Assembly: GCA_016841365.1 (NCBI GenBank)
Contig: JAENZI010000007.1
Span: forward strand, 62,001 to 126,000
Source of the DNA: Anaerolineaceae bacterium
Lineage (GTDB): Bacteria > Chloroflexota > Anaerolineae > Anaerolineales > Anaerolineaceae
Direction of reading: 5' to 3'
DNA: 64,000 nucleotides
The position numbers and the translations under genes are program-made. The notes under the pieces were generated by a model. That model was not told where the DNA came from. It worked only from the letters and a program-made list of their open reading frames with translations, and made no database searches. Below are positions 52,846-62,574 of the stretch, one piece after another (position 1 is the first letter of the stretch; the number at the start of each line of letters is the position of its first letter).

Positions 52846-54861
52846 ATGATTGCCACATTTGGTTATCTGACGCTTGTATTGGCATTTCTTTTGGCGCTTT
52901 ATGGCCTGATTGTTGTGATATTTGGTCTTTATCAGCGCTCGACTGCCTTTATTCAATCTGCCCGTTCAGCCTTGATGTTGATTTTCCCGATGGTATCGAT
53001 CAGCTTAATTGCGATGCTGATTCTGCTGCTGGATGATCGTTTTGATGTGGCTTATGTTTATTCGGTTTCCAGCAGATCGATGCCAGTCTATCTAAAAATG
53101 ACGGCGTTGTGGGGCGGTCAAAGCGGTTCGCTCTTGTTCTGGAGCTGGCTGCTCTCAGGTTTTTCAATAACTTTTGCCTCTCGGAACTGGAAGAAGGAAC
53201 GCGATTTACTCCCGTGGGTTTTATTGGTGCTGACTCTGGTATCTGCATTTTTCTTGTTCCTCAACGTCTTTACGGAGATGCCCTTTGAGCGGTTCTGGGA
53301 ATTTGAGGATGGCTCCCGGGTACTATCCGTGTTACAACCCAGAGGCAGCATTTCATTAATGCCGATAGATGGACAGGGTTTAAACCCGTTGTTGCGGCAT
53401 CCCGGCATGATCTGGCACCCGCCTGCGCTATATCTGGGCTTTATTGGGCTGGTCATCCCCTTTGCTATGGCGATCGCTGCGCTGGCGGCAGGCCGAAAAG
53501 ATCAGCAGTGGATCACGATCTCACGCTCGTGGATATTGATTGCATGGGTTTTCCTTTCTCTGGGGTTGGTTTTGGGGATGCAATGGGCTTATGATGTGTT
53601 GGGCTGGGGCGGCTATTGGGGATGGGACCCGGTGGAGATTGCCGCCCTTTTACCCTGGCTAAGCGCTACAGCCTTTCTGCATACCGCGCTGTTGCAGCGC
53701 CGACGTGACATATTTAAACGCTGGAATTTCTTTTTGGTGATCCTGACATTCAGCCTGGTGATATTTGGCACATTCCTGACCCGATCCGGCGTGATTTCTT
53801 CTGTGCATGCCTTTGGCAGCAGCAGTGTTGGTCCCCTATTGTTTGGGTTTACCACGATCATTTTGATCGGCGGATTAGGATTTCTGGGTTATCGTTGGAA
53901 AAACCTGCAAGGAACACATTTCCCTGAATTCACATTTTCAAGGGAATTACTGACCGTGTTCACAAACTTGATTTTGTTGAGCACCCTTGCCGTCTGTGTG
54001 CTGGGGGTCATTTATCCCATTTTGTCTGAATGGATTACAGGTGCACCTATGACAGTAGGGCCTGAATGGTACGAACGAATCACCGGACCTTTGTTTTTAC
54101 TTTTGTTGCTCCTTACGGGCATTTGTCCACTGGCCGGCTGGGGTTTGACCTATTTTTCGAGGCTGAAACGGCGTCTTCTGATCGTGATCCCGCTCTCTCT
54201 GTTGGTGCCCCTGGCTGTAAGGCTGCTTACAGGCGTGCGCGGGGTAGTCCTTTTCTTAAGCCTGTGGATGGCCAGTTTGGGGGTGTTGATCTTGTTGGCA
54301 CAGGTTGGACACGACGTCAAACTCGTCGTTACGCGGTTCGAAGATAAAATACTTGTTGCTCTCTGGCGGTTCTTCCGACGCAACCGACTCAGATATGGTG
54401 CGCTGCTTGTGCACCTGGGCATCGTTGTGATGAGCCTGGGGATCATTGGCCTGGAAGGTTTGCAGCAGGAAACCCAGGTAACACTGAAACCTAGAGAAAG
54501 CGCCTTGCTTAATGATTATCACTTCCGCTTTGACGGGGTGGAAAACTTTGAAGATGATGACGGCATCAGCGTTATCCAGGCAAACCTCACCGTGATCCGT
54601 GATGGCAAACTGGTGACAACGCTCTCGCCCCAACGCCAGATATTCGCACAAATGGGGTTGGCTGTGACCCAACCCTCCGTTGATAGCAATCTGGCACGCG
54701 ATCTATATGCTATCCTTGTTGAGTCCCAGTTCAGCACACAAGAGACGGTGACATTCAGGTTTTACGTTACACCCCTGGTGAACTGGTTGTGGATTGGGAC
54801 GGCGATGCTCACATTGGGGACGTTGATCGCCTTACTCCCGCATAAACGTTTGAAATCCTGA
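52846..54861 (+). CDS. ccmF: Cytochrome c heme lyase CcmF
   Basis: 671 residues from ATG 52846, with GAGG five bases upstream; the longer frame overlapping ccmE is not needed. About 14 membrane helices are present. Heme-handling histidines appear in NPLLRHPGMIWHPPALYLGF, and the WWD motif is WGGYWGWDPVEIAALLPWL, the hallmark of heme-handling proteins. LQPRGSISLMPIDGQGLNP precedes the first. It ligates heme to apocytochrome CXXCH motifs together with CcmH, which is not seen here. With ccmE it forms a two-gene operon. Confidence 0.95.
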   Translation: MIATFGYLTLVLAFLLALYGLIVVIFGLYQRSTAFIQSARSALMLIFPMVSISLIAMLILLLDDRFDVAYVYSVSSRSMPVYLKMTALWGGQSGSLLFWSWLLSGFSITFASRNWKKERDLLPWVLLVLTLVSAFFLFLNVFTEMPFERFWEFEDGSRVLSVLQPRGSISLMPIDGQGLNPLLRHPGMIWHPPALYLGFIGLVIPFAMAIAALAAGRKDQQWITISRSWILIAWVFLSLGLVLGMQWAYDVLGWGGYWGWDPVEIAALLPWLSATAFLHTALLQRRRDIFKRWNFFLVILTFSLVIFGTFLTRSGVISSVHAFGSSSVGPLLFGFTTIILIGGLGFLGYRWKNLQGTHFPEFTFSRELLTVFTNLILLSTLAVCVLGVIYPILSEWITGAPMTVGPEWYERITGPLFLLLLLLTGICPLAGWGLTYFSRLKRRLLIVIPLSLLVPLAVRLLTGVRGVVLFLSLWMASLGVLILLAQVGHDVKLVVTRFEDKILVALWRFFRRNRLRYGALLVHLGIVVMSLGIIGLEGLQQETQVTLKPRESALLNDYHFRFDGVENFEDDDGISVIQANLTVIRDGKLVTTLSPQRQIFAQMGLAVTQPSVDSNLARDLYAILVESQFSTQETVTFRFYVTPLVNWLWIGTAMLTLGTLIALLPHKRLKS

Positions 54862-54894
54862 TAAACGCTGCAGTTTCTTCCTCTATTTTATTAT

Positions 54895-54923
54895 TTGACA
54901 GGCCTGTTGGATAAAATTATAAT
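54895..54923 (+). promoter_or_regulatory. Full-consensus sigma-70 promoter of the DUF5684 gene
   Basis: TTGACA (54895-54900), exactly 17 bp, TATAAT (54918-54923): both hexamers are perfect. A direct repeat ATTGTCTAAA follows at 54928-54937 and 54948-54957 (20-bp period) and covers the transcription start, a likely regulator site. Confidence 0.9.
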
Positions 54924-54978
54924 GGAGATTGTCTAAACACAACAATCATTGTCTAAATTATCTGAATAGGAGAGTCCC

Positions 54979-55398
54979 ATGACACAATTCTTGTCAATTT
55001 CCGCTTTATTTTTACAACAACGAAATGATTCCATTGGTATTTTTGCTTCGATTTGTGGTGGATTAATTGGTCTGGTGGTAGGTGTATTCCAGATCATTGC
55101 CATGTGGAAGGTCTTCGAAAAAGCCGGTCAGCCCGGTTGGGCAGCGCTCATCCCGATTTATAATACTTATGTCATGCTGGAGATTGTGGGCCGGGAGTGG
55201 TGGTGGTTATTACTGCTCCTCATCCCGCTTGTGAACATCGTTGTCGTGGTTGTGGTCTTATTTGACCTCGCTAAATCCTTTGGCAAAGATACGGCTTTTG
55301 GGTTCGGTCTGCTCTTTTTGAGTCCAATTTTTATGCCGATCCTGGGCTTTGGTGACGCCAAATATGTTGGCCCGGCAGTATCGGGCACGACCTTCTAA
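54979..55398 (+). CDS. DUF5684 membrane protein
   Basis: 139 residues with four hydrophobic stretches. KVFEKAGQPGWAALIPIYNTYVMLEIVGREWWWLLLLLIP in outline is the DUF5684 (signal-peptidase-I-associated) pattern: an amphipathic GWAALIPIYN motif between helices and a tryptophan cluster. It ends near a DLAKSFGKDTAFGFGLL loop. Function is unknown; many relatives lie near signal peptidase genes, but none is here. AGGAG precedes the ATG. A perfect promoter and strong terminator make it a well-defined single-gene unit. Confidence 0.85.
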   Translation: MTQFLSISALFLQQRNDSIGIFASICGGLIGLVVGVFQIIAMWKVFEKAGQPGWAALIPIYNTYVMLEIVGREWWWLLLLLIPLVNIVVVVVVLFDLAKSFGKDTAFGFGLLFLSPIFMPILGFGDAKYVGPAVSGTTF

Positions 55399-55410
55399 TT
55401 GTGAGCTGAA

Positions 55411-55443
55411 AAATCCTGGAGCGAAATTACTCCAGGATTTTTT
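55411..55443. terminator. Bidirectional Rho-independent terminator
   Basis: AAATCCTGGAG (55411-55421) and CTCCAGGATTT (55430-55440) form an 11-bp stem with an 8-base loop, with T-runs on both strands. It separates the convergent DUF5684 and M28 peptidase genes. Confidence 0.9.
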
Positions 55444-55445
55444 GA

Positions 55446-56741
55446 TTATTTGAGGGGGAAGTACGCGGGTTGCGATTGACATCCATCATTTGTGATGGCA
55501 ATAACTTTAATCCGTGTTATGCCAAAGCTATGATCATTTTGAATTGCCCAACTGTTATCGACGGTTGTGCCACGAAGGTGCCAGCCTGATGAGTCTCTGG
55601 TCCAGATTTGATATTCAACAGCATCAGGCAGTGGTTCCCAAACCAGAAAACGGTGATAGTGATCGACCTGCAACTCGATCCCAGGTGCTGATAAAAAACA
55701 AGCGCCATTTGGGCCAGCCATATGCGCAATCACCGCAATGGATGCCTGCAGGATGGAAAAACCTGTGGATTGATTGATATAGGTCAATGTATCAGCCGTT
55801 GTGTGATAAGCAGTGTTGCGGTCCGAAACCCCGCAGGTTTCGCCTTCCTGATAAAAACCGTTTTCGAAGATCATTACAGCCGGGATGTCCTTTTCCCAAA
55901 AGGCATTATGATCTGAAAGGGTGTAGGCTGTCTCATCGTCGATAAAGTCAAATCGCAGATCTAAGCCATAGGCATCAATCACATTGGCAAAGGTATCGCC
56001 AATCGTTTGAGATCCAGGCAGTGTGCCGGCATGAACTTCAAAGCAGCGATCGTTGTCCCAATCGAAGGCGAACATATCCAGGTTGATGACCCCAATGATA
56101 TCCGGCAGCCAATCGGCGTAATCGATCACAAAGGACTCGCTTCCCCTGCGGGATTGTTCCTCTCCACTGAACCACACCAGGTGGATGGTGCGGTCGAAGC
56201 GGTAGTGGCGGAAAAGGGCTGCGGCTTCAAGCAAGCCGGCGGAGCCGCTGGCGTTGTCATCGGCGCCTGGGGCAAGGGCCCATTCCTGGCCAGAGGTGCT
56301 GTCGAGATGGGCAACCAGCAGCACGCGCTCGTTCTTCAATACAGGGTGGGTTCCCGGGATGGTCAGGACCAGGTTTTTCCAATTTCGTTGCGGGTGCCGG
56401 TCTCCAAATGGGAAGTCATAAGTATGGATGAAGTAATCCTTGCCTTCTGTAAAGCCGAGCCGGATTAATTCCTCCTGAAGATAAGCGAAAGCGCTTGGGG
56501 CAGGCTCGGGTTCAAATAAGACATAGCTGCTGCGGGTGAGGATTTTGCCTTCGCTATCACCTGTCCTCACCGGCACCTCACCAGACAGGGCCTCAATCCA
56601 GTCGACCCAGCGGTTGGATTGGCTTTCGGTCAGCATTTGCGCGACAACGGGATCGTATGGGTCTTTTGTTTGGGGAATTGTTGTAAAAGCCAGGCTGAAG
56701 AGGGTGAAACCCATCAGCAAGGTCAGAAAAATTCGGTTCAT
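55446..56741 (-). CDS. Exported M28 family zinc aminopeptidase
   Basis: 431 residues from ATG 56741 (MNRIFLTLLMGFTLFSLAFT), which starts a clean signal peptide; the upstream frame adds 21 hydrophilic residues. Metal ligands appear in HLDSTSGQEW, GADDNASGSAGLLE, WFSGEEQSRRGSE and a final DHNAFWEKDIPAVMI, giving the co-catalytic zinc set of M28 peptidases. The C-terminal 90 residues are an Fn3-like domain (HRFLVWEPLPDAVEYQIWTRD). It would trim peptides outside the cell. Convergent with the DUF5684 gene. Confidence 0.9.
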   Translation of the reverse strand: MNRIFLTLLMGFTLFSLAFTTIPQTKDPYDPVVAQMLTESQSNRWVDWIEALSGEVPVRTGDSEGKILTRSSYVLFEPEPAPSAFAYLQEELIRLGFTEGKDYFIHTYDFPFGDRHPQRNWKNLVLTIPGTHPVLKNERVLLVAHLDSTSGQEWALAPGADDNASGSAGLLEAAALFRHYRFDRTIHLVWFSGEEQSRRGSESFVIDYADWLPDIIGVINLDMFAFDWDNDRCFEVHAGTLPGSQTIGDTFANVIDAYGLDLRFDFIDDETAYTLSDHNAFWEKDIPAVMIFENGFYQEGETCGVSDRNTAYHTTADTLTYINQSTGFSILQASIAVIAHMAGPNGACFLSAPGIELQVDHYHRFLVWEPLPDAVEYQIWTRDSSGWHLRGTTVDNSWAIQNDHSFGITRIKVIAITNDGCQSQPAYFPLK

Positions 56742-56837
56742 TGGCTTATTTTCTTCTTGGGCTGGGATTTGATGGCATATCACGTGCGTTTGCTGAAATA
56801 CCACACTGGTTTTCGTGAATATAGCAGGCGTTTATGG

Positions 56838-58613
56838 TTATAAGGGCCACAACCAGGGCACCATCAGGATGGCAATCACGTAAATTAGAACCGTAAGGAT
56901 TGAACCAACTTTGATGAAGTCAAAAAAGCGGTAATTGCCAGCGCCATACACGATCAAAGCGGCTGGCTCAAGCGGGGTGATGAATGAACAACTGGCACCG
57001 ACGGCGATCATCACAGCAAAGGTTCGTGGATTCAGTCCCAACTGTACTGCGGTTTGAATTGCTACAGGGATGATGACCACGGCAGCCGCCTGGTTGGACA
57101 TCGGCTGTGTCAGCAGCAAGGAGATCACAAAAAAGGCTGATAACAGCAAGATGGGATTTGTACCGCCGATCAGGAGAACAAGCTGGTCTGCGAGCAGGTC
57201 TGCCAATCCAGAAATTTCCATGGCTTGCCCTAAAGCCAGCATGCAGGAAATCAACAGCCACAGGTTCCAGTTGATCCTCCGATAAGCCTCACCGGGGGTA
57301 ATACAACGTGTTACAAACACTGCCATTGCGCCCAGCATCACGGCCACCGGCAATGAAACAATGCCAAAAGACACTAAGAGAAGCACTACAGCGAATATTC
57401 CTAACGCTATCGGGGCTCGTTTTGTCTCGGGCATGGCATCCAATTTACCGGTGACGACCCTGAAATTATTGTTTGAACCCAGACTATCAATTGTATCCTG
57501 GTCACCCTGGAGCAATAATTGATCGCCGACCTGGAGCCTGGCGCGGCTGATGCGGTGATGGATGGTCTCGCCCTTCCGATTGACTCCCAGAACCTGAAGA
57601 CCATACCGGTCACGAAAGTTTAAACCGGCGAGGGTGCGTCCAACCAGGGGAGATCCTGGCAGTAAGATTACTTCTGCCATTGCAAAGTCTTGCGATGTTT
57701 CGCCAGCCTGTTGGCCCTGTTTGAATTTACCGGTAAATGTGACGATACCTTCGTCTTCTAAGGTCACCAACTGATCCCGGTTGCCTTCCACCAACACTCT
57801 GTCACCTGGTTGAAAGACTGTGTTTGCGCGTGGTTCAATATGGTAACCGGACTCTTTTAATATACGAAGCACGGTCAGATCATAGAGTTTCCCTAAGCCA
57901 ATCTCGTCCAGGCTTTTGCCTGACCAGGGTGAATCTGATGTCACCGTAAATTCAGAGATATAGGGCATAATCTCTGATGAGAAATCCTGATCCTCCTGGT
58001 CTCTGACGGGCACCAGGTGGCGCCCAATGAGATACATGTATAGCAAACCGACAATTAAGATTGGGATGCCAACGGGGGTTAATTCAAACATCCCAAGCGG
58101 CGCCATGCCATGCTGTTCCATCAGACCGCTGACCACAACATTGGTCGATGTGCCAACAAGGGTGACCGAGCTGGCGAGGATAGTCGCAAACGCCAAGGAC
58201 ATGAGCAGTTTTGAGGGGGGTATTTTAAATTTCCGAGCGAGACCAATCGTCATCGGCGTAAAAAATGCAGATGTGGCTGTATTAGACATAAAAGCGCTCA
58301 GGATGCCTGCCGTGCCCATGATGACCCAATACAACTTGGTTTTGTTGTCGCCAATGGTCATCAAAATTTTTCGAGAAATCTGTTGGATCACACCTGTTCG
58401 CACCAGTGCCGCTGTCAGGATTAACAATCCTAAGATCATGATTGAGGTGCCGCTGCCAAAGCCCTCAAAGGCAATATCTGCGGGTAAGATGCCTGAGACA
58501 ATTAAGGTCATCATGATCCCAAGGGCTATCACTTCAGCCGGCAAGGTTTCAATGGAGAACAGCACCAACGCAGCCACGATGATGATAAGCAGAAGGATCA
58601 TGTTAAAAGTCAT
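56838..58613 (-). CDS. SLC13-type transporter with two TrkA-C domains
   Basis: 591 residues from ATG 58613 (MTFNMILLLIIIVAALVLFS); AAAGG lies ten bases upstream, and the longer frame would begin in non-membrane sequence. Two blocks of helices of the divalent anion:sodium symporter (DASS/ArsB) superfamily flank two RCK_C/TrkA_C domains (EIGLGKLYDLTVLRILKESG and RTLAGLNFRDRYGLQVLGVN with PGDRVLVEG and VGDQLLLQG). The second half has FVISLLLTQPMSNQAAAVVII. Transport of anions such as sulfate or dicarboxylates is usual for this architecture; the substrate is unknown. Confidence 0.9.
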   Translation of the reverse strand: MTFNMILLLIIIVAALVLFSIETLPAEVIALGIMMTLIVSGILPADIAFEGFGSGTSIMILGLLILTAALVRTGVIQQISRKILMTIGDNKTKLYWVIMGTAGILSAFMSNTATSAFFTPMTIGLARKFKIPPSKLLMSLAFATILASSVTLVGTSTNVVVSGLMEQHGMAPLGMFELTPVGIPILIVGLLYMYLIGRHLVPVRDQEDQDFSSEIMPYISEFTVTSDSPWSGKSLDEIGLGKLYDLTVLRILKESGYHIEPRANTVFQPGDRVLVEGNRDQLVTLEDEGIVTFTGKFKQGQQAGETSQDFAMAEVILLPGSPLVGRTLAGLNFRDRYGLQVLGVNRKGETIHHRISRARLQVGDQLLLQGDQDTIDSLGSNNNFRVVTGKLDAMPETKRAPIALGIFAVVLLLVSFGIVSLPVAVMLGAMAVFVTRCITPGEAYRRINWNLWLLISCMLALGQAMEISGLADLLADQLVLLIGGTNPILLLSAFFVISLLLTQPMSNQAAAVVIIPVAIQTAVQLGLNPRTFAVMIAVGASCSFITPLEPAALIVYGAGNYRFFDFIKVGSILTVLIYVIAILMVPWLWPL

Positions 58614-58798
58614 GAGATTTGCCCTTTGATGATTAAAAGCATTGATATTTATTATACGAGAAATTTTCTGGGAGCCAGTGTCAATTATTAAATTGAGTTT
58701 TTGGTGTTGGAACAAATTTGGTAAATAACCCGTCAATTTAGGTAGGTTGCGCCATTCTAACGCAATTTTAAGCCCGTTGCAGTATAATCGGTGGAACC

Positions 58799-60658
58799 AT
58801 GGATGAAAAAATGAATAATAAAGTGAATGAAAAAACGCAGGAAAATGTCCTTGTTAAACTGCTTTTGGCATTGCCGCTCAGTTTGATCATATTTGTGATG
58901 ATCCTGATCATTGGTTTAGCAGGGTTTGAAGTGGTGTATGCCGATCGGATTTATCCCGGGGTGCATGTCTATGATATGGATCTTTCCGGGATGACTGTGG
59001 AAGAAGCCAGCAGTCACCTGGCTGACAGTTTGCCGTATACCTACCAGGGAAAATTGACATTTACCTACCAGGATCAGGTGTGGGAAGCCCGGCCGATTGA
59101 CCTCGGCTATTTAATCGATCCGACCTTCAGTGCGCAAGAAGCTTATCACATTGGCAGAGAAGGCTGGCTGCCCACCAACCTCGCACAAAAAGGGCGTGCC
59201 TGGTTCAAGGGAGAGCAGCTTTCACCCGTCAGTTTTTTTGACGAACGCATTGCACAGATGTATTTACAATCTATTGCCGGACAGATTGATCGCCCGGTTT
59301 TAGAAGCGTCACTGGGGCTTGAAAACACCCAGGTGATCGTGAAGAAAGGGCAAATAGGCAAGGAATTGAACATCGAGGGCATGCTCTCACTGGTTGAAAT
59401 TGCCTTAACCAATATGCAGAGCATGGAAATCCCACTGATTGTTAGCGAAACGGCACCCGAAATTCTCGATGTCGGCCCGCAGGCTGAACTGGCGCGTGAA
59501 ATCCTCAGTGAACACCTGGTATTATTTGTTGAAACCGAGGCTGGGGATGGTGAATCCTGGACGATCACGCCTGAGGAATTAGCATCGATGCTCAGCATCA
59601 CCCGAGAAACCAGTGGTGAAGGGCAGAATTCATCCTATCAAATTTCGCTAAATCAAGAGTTGTTCCGAGTCTATTTGGATAGTATCGCTCCGTCTCTCTC
59701 GATTTCACCGGTGAATGCGCGGTTTATCTTCAACGATGATACCCGCCTGCTGGAGGTCATGGAGCCGGCGGTCATCGGGCGAGAGCTGGATGTTCAGGCG
59801 AGCATTGATCATATTGATACCCAATTGATTGGCGGTTCACACCAAATCGCCTTGAAATTCAGATCTGTTGAACCCGCAGTGACGGATTCGTCCACAGGTG
59901 AAGAACTTGGGATCACAGAACTGGTTCAGCAGGAGACCTCTTACTTTTACGGCTCTGACCCTGCCCGTGTGCAGAACATCAGAACGGCAGCCTCTGAATT
60001 TCATGGGCTGCTGATCCCGCCGGGGGCAACTTTTTCAATGGCAGACGCCCTCGGCAACATCAGTCTTGAAAATGGCTATGCTGAAGCCCTGATCATCTAC
60101 GGTGGGCAGACCATTCAAGGTGTGGGCGGCGGCGTGTGCCAGGTCAGCACAACTCTCTTCCGCACCGCTTTTTATGGCGGGTTCCCAATCGTTGAACGGC
60201 ACGCCCACGCATACCGGGTGGGTTATTATGAGATGCGCCCTAATGGGAGCAAAGACCCCAATCTGGCAGGCCTGGATGCCACAGTCTATGTGCCCCTGGT
60301 TGACCTAAAGTTCACCAATGACACTGATCATTGGTTGTTGATGGAGACCTATATGGGAAATTATTCGCTGACCTGGAAGTTCTATTCAACCAGCGACGGG
60401 CGCACGGTGGACTGGCAGACCACAGGTCCGACAAATATTATCCCTGCGCCTGATCCGCTCTATCGTGAAAACCCTGAACTAGATGAAGGCGAAATTAAGC
60501 AGGTGGATTACGCGGCTGACGGAGCCGACATCAATGTGACCCGCACCGTATATAAGGACAACCAGGTTTATTTCTCTGACTCCTTCTATACCAAATTCCG
60601 TCCGTGGCAGGCGATTTATGAGTATGGCCCTGGAACAGAGATCCCCGATCAGGACTGA
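58799..60658 (+). CDS. VanW family protein with peptidoglycan-binding-like repeats
   Basis: 619 residues. One N-terminal helix (LLALPLSLIIFVMILIIGLA) precedes two PG_binding_4-type repeats (GVHVYDMDLSGMTVEEASSH, and a second around 230-330), then the VanW domain at about 395-530: PPGATFSMADALGNISLENG, GGGVCQVSTTLFRTAFYGG and ERHAHAYRVGYYEM. The C-terminal part resembles the G5-adjacent region of YoaR-like proteins. VanW proteins occur with glycopeptide-resistance operons and in many Gram-positive-like genomes; the activity is unknown. It starts a series of wall-related genes with the LCP protein downstream. Confidence 0.9.
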   Translation: MDEKMNNKVNEKTQENVLVKLLLALPLSLIIFVMILIIGLAGFEVVYADRIYPGVHVYDMDLSGMTVEEASSHLADSLPYTYQGKLTFTYQDQVWEARPIDLGYLIDPTFSAQEAYHIGREGWLPTNLAQKGRAWFKGEQLSPVSFFDERIAQMYLQSIAGQIDRPVLEASLGLENTQVIVKKGQIGKELNIEGMLSLVEIALTNMQSMEIPLIVSETAPEILDVGPQAELAREILSEHLVLFVETEAGDGESWTITPEELASMLSITRETSGEGQNSSYQISLNQELFRVYLDSIAPSLSISPVNARFIFNDDTRLLEVMEPAVIGRELDVQASIDHIDTQLIGGSHQIALKFRSVEPAVTDSSTGEELGITELVQQETSYFYGSDPARVQNIRTAASEFHGLLIPPGATFSMADALGNISLENGYAEALIIYGGQTIQGVGGGVCQVSTTLFRTAFYGGFPIVERHAHAYRVGYYEMRPNGSKDPNLAGLDATVYVPLVDLKFTNDTDHWLLMETYMGNYSLTWKFYSTSDGRTVDWQTTGPTNIIPAPDPLYRENPELDEGEIKQVDYAADGADINVTRTVYKDNQVYFSDSFYTKFRPWQAIYEYGPGTEIPDQD

Positions 60659-60777
60659 GCCGGCTGTGGTACAATATACGCGCTTCGCTTCCACTGCACT
60701 AAACGATTTCTGCAATTTCATTACCAGTTATTAAGGATTTTTACGTCTGCTAACAAAGACGGTTTAATGGAGGTTCA

Positions 60778-60999
60778 ATGGTCAACAAAGAATTAATAGA
60801 CATGCTGCGCTGTCCGCATTGTGTTCAGGAAAAAGACGGTTTACTTGAATATTACAAAGAAAGCTGGTTCATTTGCCAGGATTGCGGACGAAAGTACCCG
60901 ATCGTGGATGATATCCCCGTGATGCTGATTGACGAGGGCGACAAGTGGATCGACACAAAAAAGGAAGATCTCCCGATCCCGCCACCGCCATTAGATTGA
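60778..60999 (+). CDS. Trm112-like zinc-ribbon protein (UPF0434)
   Basis: 73 residues. LRCPHC and ICQDCGRKYPIVDDIPVMLIDEG form the two-knuckle zinc ribbon and the PI-x-DIP-x-L pattern of Trm112/UPF0434. Such proteins activate methyltransferases or have unknown roles. GGAGG lies five bases before the ATG. It lies between two wall-related genes in the same direction but has 119 and 93 bp flanks. Confidence 0.88.
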   Translation: MVNKELIDMLRCPHCVQEKDGLLEYYKESWFICQDCGRKYPIVDDIPVMLIDEGDKWIDTKKEDLPIPPPPLD

Positions 61000-61092
61000 T
61001 CACAATGAATTTTAAATAGAATATCCAAGCAGAGAAAGTGTTTGCTTTTGCGTGGTTTTGTATTGCTTAGACGTTTCTGAAAAGATAAACAA

Positions 61093-62502
61093 ATGAAATT
61101 TTTTACAAAGATAAAACAAAATTTCCCAAAAGATCGCGTTTCGCAGGTCATTATGATCGTGTTGATCCTCTTGGGATTTGTCGGCGCTTTCTTTGGCTAC
61201 CGCATCACCAGGCAGGTTGTTGCCTCAAACGAGACCTTTTCGCTGCCCGGGGACCCGGTTTTGACAGCGCCCGAAGATGAGGAACAAGATCCAGAATCTG
61301 AAGCGACTCCCAAACCTACCGAGATTCCGGCGGCTGAACTGCCGAAGCCAGACCCGTGGGATGGTATCAGCCGCGTCAATCTGCTGGTGATGGGTCTGGA
61401 TTACCGTGATTGGGAGGCTGGCGAAACACCCAGAACGGATACGATGATGGTGTTCACGCTGGATCCGCTCAACAAGACCGCAGGCATGATCTCAATCCCC
61501 CGAGATTTGTGGGTCAATATCCCGGGTTTCGATTATGGCAAGATCAATACCGCCTACTACCTTGGAGAAGTTTATAACCTGCCGGGCGGCGGCCCAGGTT
61601 TAGCTGCCAGGACGGTTGAGGAACTTTTGGGTGTTCCGATCCAGTATTATGCCCAAATTGATTTTCAAGCCTTCATCGATTTTATTGACCACATCGAGGG
61701 CGTTCGTTTGACATTTGATGAGCCAATGGTGCTGGACCGGCTTGGGAAGTGGAACACGGTCACCATTGAACCGGGTGTGATCACTTTGCCGGGCGATTAC
61801 GCCCTGGCTTATGTACGCGCCAGGAAGACAGAAGGCGGTGATTTTGACCGGGCTGCCCGCCAGCAAAATTTGATCATGGCAGTACGTGATCGGATTCTCG
61901 AATTTGATATGATGCCCAAACTGGTTGCGCGTGCGCCTGAAATTTACAACGATCTTTCCGCCGGAATTCAGACCAACCTGAGTCTCAATGAAGCCATAAA
62001 ATTAGGATGGTCTGCACTTGAAGTTGACCGGGGTGAAATTGACCAGGTGATCATCAGTAATGAATATGTCACACTTGGCAAATCGCCGGATGGTTTGGAT
62101 ATCTTGAGACCTGTTCCAGATAAAATCCGCCTGTTGCGTGATGAGGTCTTTGGTGAGGGAGGTGCGCTTTCCCCCGTGGCAGAGGGCGAATTCCTCGATT
62201 TGGTGGCACAAGAAGGCGCCCGGGTTGCCATCCGTAATGGCTCTTACCAGGCGGGTATGGCGACCAAAACAGCAGAATGGTTGACGGAAAAGGGTTTTAA
62301 TATCGTCGAAGAGACCAATGCCGAATACACCGTGACCACCCAGATTTATGTGTATAACGGTACACCCTATGCGCTGCGCTGGCTAGCCGACACAATGGGG
62401 GTGGCGACAGTCAATATCTACAACAACTATGACCCCAACGCCGGTGTTGATATCGTTGTCATTTTGGGAGATGACTGGGTTGGGCAAAACCCTATTCCAT
62501 AA
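61093..62502 (+). CDS. LytR-CpsA-Psr (LCP) family cell-wall ligase with LytR_C domain
   Basis: 469 residues. An N-terminal anchor helix (VIMIVLILLGFVGAFFG) is followed by an acidic/proline linker and the LCP domain (about 95-310): VNLLVMGLDYRD, TDTMMVFTLDPLNKTAGMISIPRDLWV and DFDRAARQQNLIMAV, with the catalytic/pyrophosphate-binding arginines and aspartates in place. The C-terminal LytR_C domain (RVAIRNGSYQAGMATKTAEWL) completes it. It should attach polyisoprenoid-linked glycopolymers to peptidoglycan outside the membrane. A strong terminator follows. Confidence 0.94.
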   Translation: MKFFTKIKQNFPKDRVSQVIMIVLILLGFVGAFFGYRITRQVVASNETFSLPGDPVLTAPEDEEQDPESEATPKPTEIPAAELPKPDPWDGISRVNLLVMGLDYRDWEAGETPRTDTMMVFTLDPLNKTAGMISIPRDLWVNIPGFDYGKINTAYYLGEVYNLPGGGPGLAARTVEELLGVPIQYYAQIDFQAFIDFIDHIEGVRLTFDEPMVLDRLGKWNTVTIEPGVITLPGDYALAYVRARKTEGGDFDRAARQQNLIMAVRDRILEFDMMPKLVARAPEIYNDLSAGIQTNLSLNEAIKLGWSALEVDRGEIDQVIISNEYVTLGKSPDGLDILRPVPDKIRLLRDEVFGEGGALSPVAEGEFLDLVAQEGARVAIRNGSYQAGMATKTAEWLTEKGFNIVEETNAEYTVTTQIYVYNGTPYALRWLADTMGVATVNIYNNYDPNAGVDIVVILGDDWVGQNPIP

Positions 62503-62525
62503 ATAGGCTGCAATAATTAAATATT

Positions 62526-62560
62526 ATCCCCGTGGATTGTGAAGTTCCACGGGGATTTTT
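62526..62560 (+). terminator. Rho-independent terminator after the LCP gene
   Basis: ATCCCCGTGGA (62526-62536) and TCCACGGGGAT (62546-62556) give a perfect 11-bp stem with a 9-base loop and a T-run. Confidence 0.92.
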
Positions 62561-62574
62561 GTCAGGTATCATTG

